NCBI GenBank assembly: GCA_963700925.1
Contig: OY969553.1
Span: forward strand, 2,790,001 to 2,854,000
DNA: 64,000 nt
Reading direction: 5' to 3'
Origin: CAWJMD01 sp963700925
GTDB taxonomy: Bacteria > Actinomycetota > Actinomycetes > Actinomycetales > CAWJMD01
The notes under the pieces were generated by a model. That model saw only the letters and a list, made by a program, of their open reading frames with translations. It had not been told where the DNA came from and ran no database searches. Positions 24,421 to 34,144 of this stretch are shown piece by piece. The number at the start of each line of letters is the position of its first letter. The first letter of the stretch is position 1. The position numbers and the translations under genes are program-made.

Positions 24421-25896
24421 ATGGTCGACGAGCCGCTCTCGGTGCGCCTCGTCGAGGTGTGCGAGGCGCTCATCACGACCCTGGACGACGACACGCGACG
24501 GGCGGTGCTCGCGGTCCAGGGGAACCTTCGGGAGCCACTGCGCGTCGCGGTCGTCGGCCGCGTCAAGGCCGGCAAGTCCACCCTCGTGAACGCGCTGATC
24601 GGTAGCCACGTGGCGCCGACGGCGGCGACCGAGTGCACCCAGGTCGTGACCTGGTACCGCTTCGGTCGCCCGGCCGGCGCGCAGGTCGTGATGCGCGACG
24701 GCGGTATCCGTCCGCTTCCGCTCGTGGACGGGTTGCCCGAGACCCTCGGCGTTCCCATCGACGAGGTTGACCGCCTCGAGGTCAGGCTGCCGCAGCGGGC
24801 CCTGCGCGGGCTGACCCTCGTCGATACCCCTGGGCTGGCGACGCTCACGGAGGGGCTGGGGGAAGCGACGCGGGCCGCCGTGCTGGGCGAGACCGCGTCG
24901 CGCCGCGTCACCGGAGACGTCGACGCCATCCTCTTCGTGTTCCGCGACGTCGAGAAGGATGACGAGGTCGGGTTCCTCCGCTCGTTCGCGGCCGCCACCG
25001 GAACCCTGGGAGCGAGCGCGGTGAACGCGATCGGCATTCTCTCGCACGCGGACTCGTTCGGCTCGGGGGCGTACGGCGAGGAGGACCCGATGGACTCGGC
25101 CGCGTCGGCGGCCGTGCGGCTGGCCGCCGACCGTCAGGGTGACCTCGCCGACGTCGTGCCCGTCGCCGGCCTGCTCGCCGAGACGGGTCGGACCGGACAG
25201 CTGTCGGAACGGGCGGTCGCCGCACTGGGTCGCCTGGCCCCCGTGGACGACACCCGGCTGCGCCTGTGGGAGCGGCTGTCTCCGCACCACGCCGTCGATG
25301 TCGACGACGCGACGATGCGCACCTTGCTGCACCTGCTGGGGCCTTACGGGCTCCGGCACGCACGCCGGGTGGCGCCCGCGGGTGCGCAGGCGGTGTACGG
25401 CTGGCTCGACGCGCGGTCGGGCATCTCGCGGCTCGAGCAGGTGCTGGCCGACCGCTTCGCGCTGCGTGCCGACGCCCTCAAGGTCGGCAGGGGACTCGCC
25501 GCGCTGGACCGGCTGGTCTACGACCCCGAGCTGCCACTGGCATCGCGCCGTCAGCTCGCCGACGTCGTGGAGCGGGTTCGCTTCGAGCCCCTCTTCCACC
25601 GGATCAAGGAGCTGAGGTCCGTCGAGGCCATGCGCCGGCACCCCGACGCCGACCCGAACGTCGTGGCGACGCTGGAGCGACTGCTGACTGGCGGGTCTCC
25701 GGAGCAGGTGCTCGGCCTTCCGCAGGGGACCGACGTCGTGACCCTGCATGCGGAGGCCATCAGGTGGGCGACGTGGGGGTCAGGCCTCGCCGGCAGCGCA
25801 GGCCCACACCTCGACCTGGCCGAGGCCGGCCGCGTCATCTCACGCAGCTTCACCTTGCTGGCGGACCGGTTCGGGGGTCCTGCCGGACGCCCGTGA
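24421..25896 (+). CDS. IniC-like dynamin-family GTPase (copy 2)
   Basis: This 491-residue protein matches IniC in length and motifs: REPLRVAVVGRVKAGKST (P-loop about residues 46-54), ATECTQVVTWYRFG, DTPGLATL and SHAD at the G4 position, followed by the long helical half with DVVPVAGLLAETGRTGQL. It aligns along its whole length with IniC-1 at 6129-7580. Its transcript diverges from IniA-2 and continues into a GrpE-like gene 45 bases downstream. In mycobacteria iniA and iniC are adjacent on one strand; here the pair is back to back. The predicted role is membrane remodelling together with IniA-2. Confidence 0.86.
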   Translation: MVDEPLSVRLVEVCEALITTLDDDTRRAVLAVQGNLREPLRVAVVGRVKAGKSTLVNALIGSHVAPTAATECTQVVTWYRFGRPAGAQVVMRDGGIRPLPLVDGLPETLGVPIDEVDRLEVRLPQRALRGLTLVDTPGLATLTEGLGEATRAAVLGETASRRVTGDVDAILFVFRDVEKDDEVGFLRSFAAATGTLGASAVNAIGILSHADSFGSGAYGEEDPMDSAASAAVRLAADRQGDLADVVPVAGLLAETGRTGQLSERAVAALGRLAPVDDTRLRLWERLSPHHAVDVDDATMRTLLHLLGPYGLRHARRVAPAGAQAVYGWLDARSGISRLEQVLADRFALRADALKVGRGLAALDRLVYDPELPLASRRQLADVVERVRFEPLFHRIKELRSVEAMRRHPDADPNVVATLERLLTGGSPEQVLGLPQGTDVVTLHAEAIRWATWGSGLAGSAGPHLDLAEAGRVISRSFTLLADRFGGPAGRP

Positions 25897-25941
25897 GAAG
25901 GCCCGGGAACATGTGGCCCCTCCGGGCGCATCCAACCCGGC

Positions 25942-26469
25942 ATGTGGTCCAACGGCGAGGCACATCGGACGGCGCGACGCGCTGCCCGCTGGGCGCTGTG
26001 GGCAGCCGTCCTGCTGTCTGGCGGTGCCCCCGTCCCGCGGCCACCGTCCGACCCGACGACGGGTTGGTCGTTCCTCGCCGTCGCGCTCGCCGTGGCCGGC
26101 ACGGCACTCGTCGCGAGTGCCCTCGGTTGGTTGGCCGGCCGGATGGCTCGCCGGACGCCGACCCCAGCCACCGAGCCACCTCGCTCCGACGGACTCGTCG
26201 ACGACCTCGTGGACGGGCTCATCGCCGGGTACGACCTGGCCACCAGCGACGGCCAGCGCGCCAGGGCGCTCGCGGCCCTGCGCCGCGCCGGCGTCTCGGT
26301 GCTGGAGCCGGCGGTGGGGGACGTCTTCGACCCAGCCGCCCACCTCGCCCTGGGAACGCAGCAGGCCACCAAGCCCGACCAGGTCGGACGGGTCGCGCGC
26401 ACCGAGAGGCCCGGCTGGCGACGGCACGACGAGCTGGTGCGTCACCCCGAGGTGGTGGTGTGGCGGTGA
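25942..26469 (+). CDS. Membrane-anchored GrpE-like nucleotide exchange factor (copy 2)
   Basis: The 175-residue protein has one sure membrane helix (WSFLAVALAVAGTALVASAL) and a weaker hydrophobic stretch before it (ALWAAVLLSGG). A short helical region follows (LVDDLVDGLIAGYDLATS), then a GrpE-type C-terminal domain: AGVSVLEPAVGDVFDPAAH, a short helix, then RPGWRRHDELVRHPEVVVW. The two GrpE-like proteins share DDLV-GLI-(A/G)-DLAT and FDP-x2-H, so they are paralogues. It follows IniC-2 on the plus strand. I see no strong ribosome site before this ATG, so the start is less certain than the identity. Confidence 0.7.
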   Translation: MWSNGEAHRTARRAARWALWAAVLLSGGAPVPRPPSDPTTGWSFLAVALAVAGTALVASALGWLAGRMARRTPTPATEPPRSDGLVDDLVDGLIAGYDLATSDGQRARALAALRRAGVSVLEPAVGDVFDPAAHLALGTQQATKPDQVGRVARTERPGWRRHDELVRHPEVVVWR

Positions 26470-26474
26470 CCAGC

Positions 26475-26990
26475 TCAGGTCGTGTCCTCGAGCAGCAGCG
26501 CCAAGGCGTGTCGCGCTCGGTTGAGCCTGCTCTTGACGGTCTGGATCGGCACTCCCTGCCACTCCGCGATCTCGGCGTACGTCTGGTCGCCCCACTCGCG
26601 CAGGACCAGCGCCGTCCGGAACTCGGGACGGATCTGCAGCAGAGCGGCCTGCAGCAGGGCCGAGTTCTGCACCTGGTCGGTGAAGGTCTCCGGCACGCTC
26701 TTGTCCGGCAGCTCGGCATGCGGGACGTCGCGGCGCTTGCGCACGATCTGCAGCGCCGCATTCGCCGCGATGCGGTGGAACCAGGTGCTGAAGCGGGAAC
26801 CCCCTCGGAAGCTTCCGAGGTTGCGCCAGGCGGCGATCATGGCGTCCTGGAGGGCGTCGGAGGCGTCCTCGCGGTTGCCGCAGATGCGGTAGCACAGCGA
26901 CCAGGCCCGGTCACGGCTCGGGGCGAGCAGGGCGGCGAACGCGTCGTCGTCGCCGGCCGAGGCCAAGGAGACCAGCTCCGCCTCATCCAC
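26475..26990 (-). CDS. ECF-type sigma-70 family sigma factor (copy 2)
   Basis: From the GTG at 26990 the product is 171 residues with region 2 (DASDALQDAMIAAWRNLGSF..FSTWFHRIAANAAL) and region 4 (LVLREWGDQTYAEIAEWQGV, then QTVKSRLNRAR). It is clearly related to the sigma factor at 16819-17364. Upstream in-frame starts would add a Arg-rich stretch unlike any sigma factor, so GTG 26990 is chosen. The gene converges on the GrpE-like gene (5 bases apart) and diverges from the acidic gene at 27029. No anti-sigma gene is next to it. Confidence 0.85.
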   Translation of the reverse strand: MDEAELVSLASAGDDDAFAALLAPSRDRAWSLCYRICGNREDASDALQDAMIAAWRNLGSFRGGSRFSTWFHRIAANAALQIVRKRRDVPHAELPDKSVPETFTDQVQNSALLQAALLQIRPEFRTALVLREWGDQTYAEIAEWQGVPIQTVKSRLNRARHALALLLEDTT

Positions 26991-27028
26991 GGTGGCCCGG
27001 CCTCGCCGCACGGGAGGATGATGGAGCC

Positions 27029-27415
27029 GTGGAGGATGCACCCGTGAACGACTCGCTGCCCAGGGATGCCGAGGGATACGTCGACCTCGACCAGCTGCCC
27101 GATGTCGAGACCACCTTCGACCCCGCCGCCTTCGCCGAGACGCCACCACTGGACAGCGACGTCTGGGACGCGATGGTCACCCGTGCACCGTACTCAGACC
27201 TGAGCGACGGCAGCAGCGATACCGACACCTTGCTCACGGCACCGGTGGACCACGGCCCCCTGGACCAGGGACCCATGGACTCAGGGCCGGAACTGGTCGA
27301 CGACTCCACCTGGTCGCCGTCCGCGCACGAGACACCTGCTGCGGACGACGGCGCCCACCACCCGGACACCCCGGACAACGCCGAGGGGGGAGACGCCTCG
27401 GGCACCGACTGGTAG
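27029..27415 (+). CDS. Small acidic protein (copy 2)
   Basis: This 128-residue protein is rich in Asp, Glu, Pro and Ser and probably disordered. The only patterned segment is SDVWDAMVTRAPYSDL, similar to a short stretch in the acidic protein at 12268-12600. It starts at a GTG with a GGAGG site about 15 bases upstream, and reads away from the sigma-2 gene. No signal peptide or membrane helix is present. Function unknown; recurrence next to GrpE-like and sigma genes in both halves of the block suggests it belongs to the system. Confidence 0.55.
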   Translation: MEDAPVNDSLPRDAEGYVDLDQLPDVETTFDPAAFAETPPLDSDVWDAMVTRAPYSDLSDGSSDTDTLLTAPVDHGPLDQGPMDSGPELVDDSTWSPSAHETPAADDGAHHPDTPDNAEGGDASGTDW

Positions 27416-27436
27416 GCGCGGCGCCCCGACCGTGAG

Positions 27437-29071
27437 CTACGGGCCGGCAAGAGCATCTGCGAGCCTCGTCCGCAGGGCGGGGTCGGTTTCCGCGGCCCAC
27501 ACCTCGTGCAGGACCCTCGCCGACCCCTCGGGCCAGTGCCGCCTCGGCCATGCCATCAGGGTGGTGAGCGCCTGGCTGCGAGGCCCGACCAGCGGGGACC
27601 GCAGGCACCGTTCCACCAGCGGCCAGCCGACGCCGGGATGGCGAGTCAGCAGGTGCTGCAACAGGTAGGTGAACGCCAGGTGCGGCCCCGGGCCGGGGCC
27701 CAGCGTCGCGCGGGCGCTGCGGCCGACGCAGTCCTCCGGCAGCAACTCGAGAGCGGCCCGAACCACCACCTCCGGCTGGACCGTCGCCGCCTGCGCCAGC
27801 TGCCACCAGGAGTTCGTGTCGTCGGCGTCGGCCCGCACCCTGGCGAGATACGTCTGTGTCACGTCGAGGCCGAGGTGGCCGGCGACCTCGGTCGCGGCGA
27901 ACATCGACCGACCATCGGATCCCGCAAGGGCCGACTCCACGACGTCGACGGCGCTCGGCTCGGCGAGCAGCCTCGCCGACAGGTCGCCGATAGCGGTCTG
28001 GACCTGCGAGCTGAAGCCGTTGGCATCGCTGGCCCGGGGGTCGTCGCGGGCTGCCCGCCCCAGCTGTAGTGCGAGATCGAGGTCCTGAGCGACGAGCACG
28101 GCGGGCGGACGACGAGCGGTCAGCCGCAGCCAGCTCTCGGCCGCTCGGCCGGCCTCGGCGTAGTGCTCGATGTCGCCGGCCGGGCCAATGACCGACAGCA
28201 GTGTGGCCAGCAGGTCGCGTGCGCCGTCCAACAGCGCCAGGTCCGCGCGCACGACGTCACCGGTGGGCGAGAGGGCAAAGCCGTCGTCGACCGCGGCGAG
28301 GTGCTCTGCCAGGTCGCAGCGGACGGCGACGTCGCACGCCGTGTACTCCCACATCACGTCGTTACGGAACCCGCCCTGGATCAGCCACCGGCGCACGTCC
28401 GGGTTGGCGCTCAGCGACAGCTGGTCAACGGCGTGGATGCGACCCCAGCCGTGGTGGCTGACCGCGAGCTCGAACAGCAGCGGCTCGACGCCCGGCCCGC
28501 CCCTGCCCAGGGCCTGGCAGGCCTCGGCGGACAGCTCGACGTGCCGGCCGAGGACGGCGATCGGTCTGGCGTGCCCCCCGAGGTCGCTCAGCATCGCGGC
28601 CAGGCTGATCCCCGTCCTGACGGGCCCCCGCTCGAGCCCGGTGGTGATCAACCAACCGCTGAGCTGCCGCACTGCATCGACGCTCGCCGGCATCTTGGTC
28701 GGCTCGTCCGATGCGACTGCCAGCCCCCACGTCGAAACGGCCTGCGTCACAACGGACGGCGCCCGATCGCCGTGCTCGACGAGCGAGTCGTAGAGGGCAA
28801 GGAGGCTCGCACGGTCCAACCTGTCGCGCGTGTGCAGGTCGAGGACCGACACGGCGGCCACGGCTTCCGGATGCGTTGCTCCGTCCGCCGCCTGAGGCAT
28901 GTGCCGCGCCATCACCCCCGCGAGTGCCCCCGGCGCCCAGGGAACCCCACCGGGCGCGACGGGCTGGTCATCGGGGAGGCGAGCGTCGCCGGTGGCCCCG
29001 CTGCCCACGACGTCGAGCAGGGACCGTCCCTCTCGAGGGGGGTCCCAGAGGCCCGGCACCGACGTCGTCAT
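27437..29071 (-). CDS. Uncharacterised helical-repeat protein
   Basis: The 544-residue product is rich in Leu/Ala helices with recurring pairs separated by short turns, suggesting a HEAT- or armadillo-like solenoid. I do not recognise a named family. No catalytic motif, signal peptide or membrane segment is seen. The ATG at 29071 (MTTSVPGLWDPP) has an AAGGAT site upstream and is preferred to a longer in-frame start at 29215 that would run into lysS regulatory DNA. The gene is convergent with the acidic gene and divergent from lysS, and it is the outer edge of the accessory block. Confidence 0.6.
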   Translation of the reverse strand: MTTSVPGLWDPPREGRSLLDVVGSGATGDARLPDDQPVAPGGVPWAPGALAGVMARHMPQAADGATHPEAVAAVSVLDLHTRDRLDRASLLALYDSLVEHGDRAPSVVTQAVSTWGLAVASDEPTKMPASVDAVRQLSGWLITTGLERGPVRTGISLAAMLSDLGGHARPIAVLGRHVELSAEACQALGRGGPGVEPLLFELAVSHHGWGRIHAVDQLSLSANPDVRRWLIQGGFRNDVMWEYTACDVAVRCDLAEHLAAVDDGFALSPTGDVVRADLALLDGARDLLATLLSVIGPAGDIEHYAEAGRAAESWLRLTARRPPAVLVAQDLDLALQLGRAARDDPRASDANGFSSQVQTAIGDLSARLLAEPSAVDVVESALAGSDGRSMFAATEVAGHLGLDVTQTYLARVRADADDTNSWWQLAQAATVQPEVVVRAALELLPEDCVGRSARATLGPGPGPHLAFTYLLQHLLTRHPGVGWPLVERCLRSPLVGPRSQALTTLMAWPRRHWPEGSARVLHEVWAAETDPALRTRLADALAGP

Positions 29072-29097
29072 GCGATCCCGATCCTTCGAGACAGGGC

Positions 29098-29170
29098 TTG
29101 AGCGGCCAGTGGTCGGAGCATAGGGCGGCTCCGAGCGCCCTCGCTGGGGAATTCGACCCCCGGATAGCCT
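29098..29170 (+). promoter_or_regulatory. Candidate lysS promoters
   Basis: TTGAGC at 29098-29103 and TAGGGC at 29121-29126 are 17 bases apart, a fair sigma-A pair giving a leader of about 45 bases. A second -10-like TAGCCT at 29165-29170 lies 7 bases before the GTG start and would give a leaderless transcript. Either or both may be used. Confidence 0.35.
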
Positions 29171-29177
29171 TGCGCCC

Positions 29178-30695
<1,518 letters not shown>

Positions 30696-30713
30696 GCGGC
30701 GTACCCTGTGGAC

Positions 30714-30881
30714 GTGCTCGAGTTCGCTGCCGCCCTGATCCCCTCCGTCGGAGTGGGACTGCTCTTCTGGTTCGTCGTCCGCGCGATCATTTCCGCTGAC
30801 CGCAAGGAAAGGGCCGCAGTCGCCCAGTTCGACCGCGATGAGAATCGCCAGAAGGCACCTGACTCGGGCGAATTGACGTAG
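30714..30881 (+). CDS. Small membrane protein downstream of lysS
   Basis: A 55-residue frame begins at a GTG 18 bases after lysS: MLEFAAALIPSVGVGLLFWF, then VVRAIISADRKERAA and a charged tail ending in SGELT. It has one membrane helix (residues about 8-27) followed by basic residues, so the tail should be cytoplasmic. Small membrane proteins of this kind are common after lysS in actinobacteria. TACCCT ends 6 bases before this GTG and could give a leaderless transcript. A GTG 6 bases earlier is also possible. Function unknown. Confidence 0.7.
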   Translation: MLEFAAALIPSVGVGLLFWFVVRAIISADRKERAAVAQFDRDENRQKAPDSGELT

Positions 30882-30960
30882 CGGCGCGTTTGCCGCAAGA
30901 ATGCCCGCGCTCATCCGCCAACAGGGTGGATCGATTGGACGAGAGTGCGGGTCGAGGTAA

Positions 30961-31296
30961 ATGGCGCAGAAGGTACAGGTCATCCTGGTCGACGACATCG
31001 ACGGCGGAGACGCGTCCGAAACGGTGTTGTTCGCCCTGGACGGTGTGAGCTACGAGATCGACCTGTCCGAGAAGAATGCGGCCGACCTGCGCGACGCTCT
31101 CTCGTCCTATGTCGGCCACGGCCGCCGCGTGGGCGGCCGTTCCTCCAGCCGTCGACAGAGCGGGGCACGCACGGCGGCCCGCTCGAACGACTCCGCGGCG
31201 GTCCGTGAGTGGGCTCGGCAGAACGGTCACCAGGTCAGCGACCGCGGCCGCGTGCCGGCTCGCGTCACCGAGGCCTACCGCGCCGCGAACGGCTGA
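30961..31296 (+). CDS. lsr2: Lsr2 nucleoid-associated protein
   Basis: Lsr2 is the actinobacterial H-NS-like protein that binds AT-rich DNA and silences foreign genes. The 111-residue product has the N-terminal dimerisation domain (MAQKVQVILVDDIDGGDA..VLFALDGVSYEIDLSEKNA) and the C-terminal DNA-binding domain with AVREWARQNGH and the minor-groove RGR motif in VSDRGRVPARV. The 79-base spacer before the ATG holds no clear promoter. Its 3' end overlaps the next convergent gene by 22 bases. Confidence 0.96.
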   Translation: MAQKVQVILVDDIDGGDASETVLFALDGVSYEIDLSEKNAADLRDALSSYVGHGRRVGGRSSSRRQSGARTAARSNDSAAVREWARQNGHQVSDRGRVPARVTEAYRAANG

Positions 31297-31703
31297 GCCG
31301 CTGCGTCGCGCCGTAGCAGTCGCCGCGTCAGCCAGGCCCCGCCGCACACCACGGTCGACCCGAACGTGAGCCCGATGAGCAGCAGGGCGGCCCCGATCGC
31401 GTAGAGGCCGGTCTCGTCCTGGGCGGCGGCGTCCGCCGTCCACGCGATCGTGAAGGTCGCCGTCACGGCCAGCGCGGTGAGCCACGGCCTGAGGAACCAG
31501 CCGCCCAGGGCGGCGATGACGACCAGGGTGAGCACGCAGCCTGCAACCTGCGGCGCGGTGTAGGGCCCAGCCTGGAACCCGGTGGCGGGGTCGGTGTAGT
31601 ACGTGTGGTCCCGTCCCAGCCATAGCCACCAGGTGGCCAGGGTCGCGCCGACGACGGCGAGCGTTCCGAGCAGGTCCCTGAGCAGGTGGCTGGTGGCTGA
31701 CAT
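31275..31703 (-). CDS. Four-helix membrane protein of unknown function
   Basis: The 142-residue product has four membrane helices (near LLGTLAVVGATLATWWLWL, VAGCVLTLVVIAALGGWFL, TALAVTATFTIAWTA and GLYAIGAALLLIGLTFG) and a short basic C-terminus. I do not recognise a family. The ATG at 31703 (MSATSHLLRDLLG) is preferred to one at 31739. It overlaps the end of lsr2 tail to tail. Confidence 0.65.
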   Translation of the reverse strand: MSATSHLLRDLLGTLAVVGATLATWWLWLGRDHTYYTDPATGFQAGPYTAPQVAGCVLTLVVIAALGGWFLRPWLTALAVTATFTIAWTADAAAQDETGLYAIGAALLLIGLTFGSTVVCGGAWLTRRLLRRDAAAQPFAAR

Positions 31704-31840
31704 GCGTTCATCGTCGCCCGGTCGACCTCTCCTGACCATGAGGTGCCCTACTCAGGCGCGCTCCGGGATGTCGACTTGCCCCGGCGCGTGCGAAGTCAAG
31801 CGTGGCCGACTTTGTGCCGATCCCTCAGCCGGAGGCACAA

Positions 31841-34144
31841 ATGCCGAAACGTGGAGTGGGCCTGACGGCTGGCCTAGGGGCCGTGCTGGTGCTGGTTTTC
31901 GCTGCCTGGCTGCAGGGGCAGTGGGGCAGCGGGTTCACCACCAGGGTCGTCGACGACCTCGGTCTTCTGGGCTTCGGCGTCTTCGCCAGCGTGTGCTGCT
32001 TCCGGGCTGCTCGGCGCAGCCGCGGCCGCCAGCGGGCGGCCTGGTTCGCCTTGGCCGCGGGACTGGGCGGCTGGTCGGCGGGTGAGGGTGTCTGGTGCTA
32101 CTACGAGCTGTGGCAGCGCCTGCCGCAGTCACCGTTTCCCTCGCCTGCTGACGCCGGGTTCCTGCTGTTCCCCGTAGGCGCAGCGGCGGCGCTGCTGTTG
32201 TTCCCCACCGGTCGGCGCTCTCAGTCGCGCACTGGCCTGCTTGACGGGGTCATCGTGGCCGGCTCCCTCTTCCTGGTGTCCTGGGTCACCGTGCTGGGCC
32301 GCGTGTACCAAGCGGGCGGTGCCGACCCCTTCGCGTTCGTCGTCTCACTTGCCTACCCGGTCGGCGACCTGGTCTTGGTGACCGTGGCGGTCCTGATGGT
32401 CAGCCGGGCTCGGACGGCTCAGCGGTTGACCCTGGCCCTGCTGACAGCTGGAATCACGCTGATGGCGTTGTCGGACAGCGTGTTTGCCTATCTGATCGCG
32501 ACCAACGCGTACGTGACCGGAAGCCTGATGGACGTGGGTTGGCTTGCCGCCTTCCTGTTGTTCGGGCTGGCCGCGATGTCCAGCACAGACGAGCCATCGT
32601 CCAAGGACCGGGTGGTCACCGCGCCGGGCAGGGGACAGCTGTGGCTGCCTTATGTGCCGTTGGGCTTGGCCGCTGTCGTAGGCCTGCCGCTCGTGCTGCG
32701 GGACTGGCAGTCCGGCGCGGTGCTCGGCGTGGCGCTGCTGCTGGTGGTGGTCGTTCTGGTCCGACAGTTCGTCACTGTGGCAGAGAACCGCAAGCTGCTG
32801 GGCACAGTGGCCCATCAGGCGTTCCACGATCCGCTCACCGGGCTGGCCAACCGTGCCCTGTTCACGGACCGCCTCGACCACGCCGTGCAGCTGCAGCGGC
32901 GAGACATGAGGCCGCTAGCAGTACTCAGCCTCGACCTGGACGACTTCAAGCTGGTCAACGACAGCCTGGGCCATCCCGCCGGCGACGATCTGCTGATCCG
33001 AGTCGCCGAACGCCTGGTCGGATGCTTGCGCGGCAGCGACACCGTTGCACGGCTGGGCGGCGACGAGTTCGCGGTCCTGATCGAGGAAGGAGCCGACAGC
33101 CCGTCGGTGGTGGCCGAGCGGGTCGGCGAAGCCTTCAGAGCACCGTTCGTGATCGACGGCCACACCCTCACCGTCCGACCCAGCATCGGTTTGGCCAGCG
33201 CCTCAGCAGACGCCGCCCAGGTGTCCGCTGAAGGCCTCCTCAAGCAGGCAGACGTCGCCATGTACAGCGCAAAGCGGGCCGGCGCGGGAGGCGTACAGCT
33301 CTTCCGGGCAGACATGCGCCTGGCCGACCTCGACGAGCTCAGCCTGCGCCAGGACCTGGCCAAGGTGGTGGCCGCAGGGGACATCGAAGTCGCCTACCAA
33401 CCCATCATCGATGTCGCCACCGGCGAAATCCGCGGAGGCGAAGCGCTGGCCCGCTGGCACCACCCGGTGCACGGCCAGATTCCGCCGCTCCGGTTCATCC
33501 CCATGGCTGAACATGCCGGTCTAGCAGCCGAACTCGGGATCGACATTCTGGACAAGGCCCTCGCGGAGCTCGCGTCGTGGGTCCAGCCAGTTGACGCTCC
33601 GCCTCTGCGGATCGCGGTGAACCTGTCCGCCCAACAGCTCATCGATCTCGACTTCCCCGCCCAGACCAGGGCCCTGCTGGCCAGGCACCGTGTCCCCGCC
33701 AGCCAGCTCATCCTCGAAATCACCGAAGGGGCACTGCTCACCGACGTCGAAGCGGCCGGCAGGGTCGCCGCCGACCTGCACGCAATCGGCGTCCACCTGG
33801 CCTTGGACGACTTCGGCATCGGGTACTCCTCACTCGCCCACTTGAGCACCTTCCCTCTGCGGATCCTGAAGATCGACCGTGCCTTCGTCGAGCCCCTCGA
33901 CACCCAACCCGCACACCGGGCCTTCTTCGCTGCGGTTCTGCAACTCGGCCGCAGCCTCGGCCTCGAGATCGTCGCCGAGGGGGTCGAACGGCCACAGCAA
34001 CTGGCTGCACTTCGGGAGCTGGGATGCGACCTGGCCCAGGGCTACTACCTCGGCCGCCCCGTCGACGGGGCCGCCATCCGCAAGGCACTCCACGCGCAGG
34101 CCACCAGCGCCCGGCGAGAGGGCGATCTCAGGCCGACGGCCTAG
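31841..34144 (+). CDS. Membrane GGDEF-EAL protein for cyclic di-GMP turnover
   Basis: The 767-residue protein has about eight to nine N-terminal membrane helices (to about residue 300), then a GGDEF domain and an EAL domain. The GGDEF domain keeps DPLTGLANR, LDLDDFKLVNDSLGH and an intact GGDEF in RLGGDEFAVL, so cyclase activity is plausible. The EAL domain has GGEALARW, DDFGIGYSSL, KIDRAFV, AEGVE and QGYYLGRP, the normal metal-binding set for phosphodiesterase activity. CGGAGG lies 6 bases before the ATG at 31841, which favours it over a GTG at 31802. It converges with the FhuF-like gene, overlapping by 4 bases. Confidence 0.9.
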   Translation: MPKRGVGLTAGLGAVLVLVFAAWLQGQWGSGFTTRVVDDLGLLGFGVFASVCCFRAARRSRGRQRAAWFALAAGLGGWSAGEGVWCYYELWQRLPQSPFPSPADAGFLLFPVGAAAALLLFPTGRRSQSRTGLLDGVIVAGSLFLVSWVTVLGRVYQAGGADPFAFVVSLAYPVGDLVLVTVAVLMVSRARTAQRLTLALLTAGITLMALSDSVFAYLIATNAYVTGSLMDVGWLAAFLLFGLAAMSSTDEPSSKDRVVTAPGRGQLWLPYVPLGLAAVVGLPLVLRDWQSGAVLGVALLLVVVVLVRQFVTVAENRKLLGTVAHQAFHDPLTGLANRALFTDRLDHAVQLQRRDMRPLAVLSLDLDDFKLVNDSLGHPAGDDLLIRVAERLVGCLRGSDTVARLGGDEFAVLIEEGADSPSVVAERVGEAFRAPFVIDGHTLTVRPSIGLASASADAAQVSAEGLLKQADVAMYSAKRAGAGGVQLFRADMRLADLDELSLRQDLAKVVAAGDIEVAYQPIIDVATGEIRGGEALARWHHPVHGQIPPLRFIPMAEHAGLAAELGIDILDKALAELASWVQPVDAPPLRIAVNLSAQQLIDLDFPAQTRALLARHRVPASQLILEITEGALLTDVEAAGRVAADLHAIGVHLALDDFGIGYSSLAHLSTFPLRILKIDRAFVEPLDTQPAHRAFFAAVLQLGRSLGLEIVAEGVERPQQLAALRELGCDLAQGYYLGRPVDGAAIRKALHAQATSARREGDLRPTA

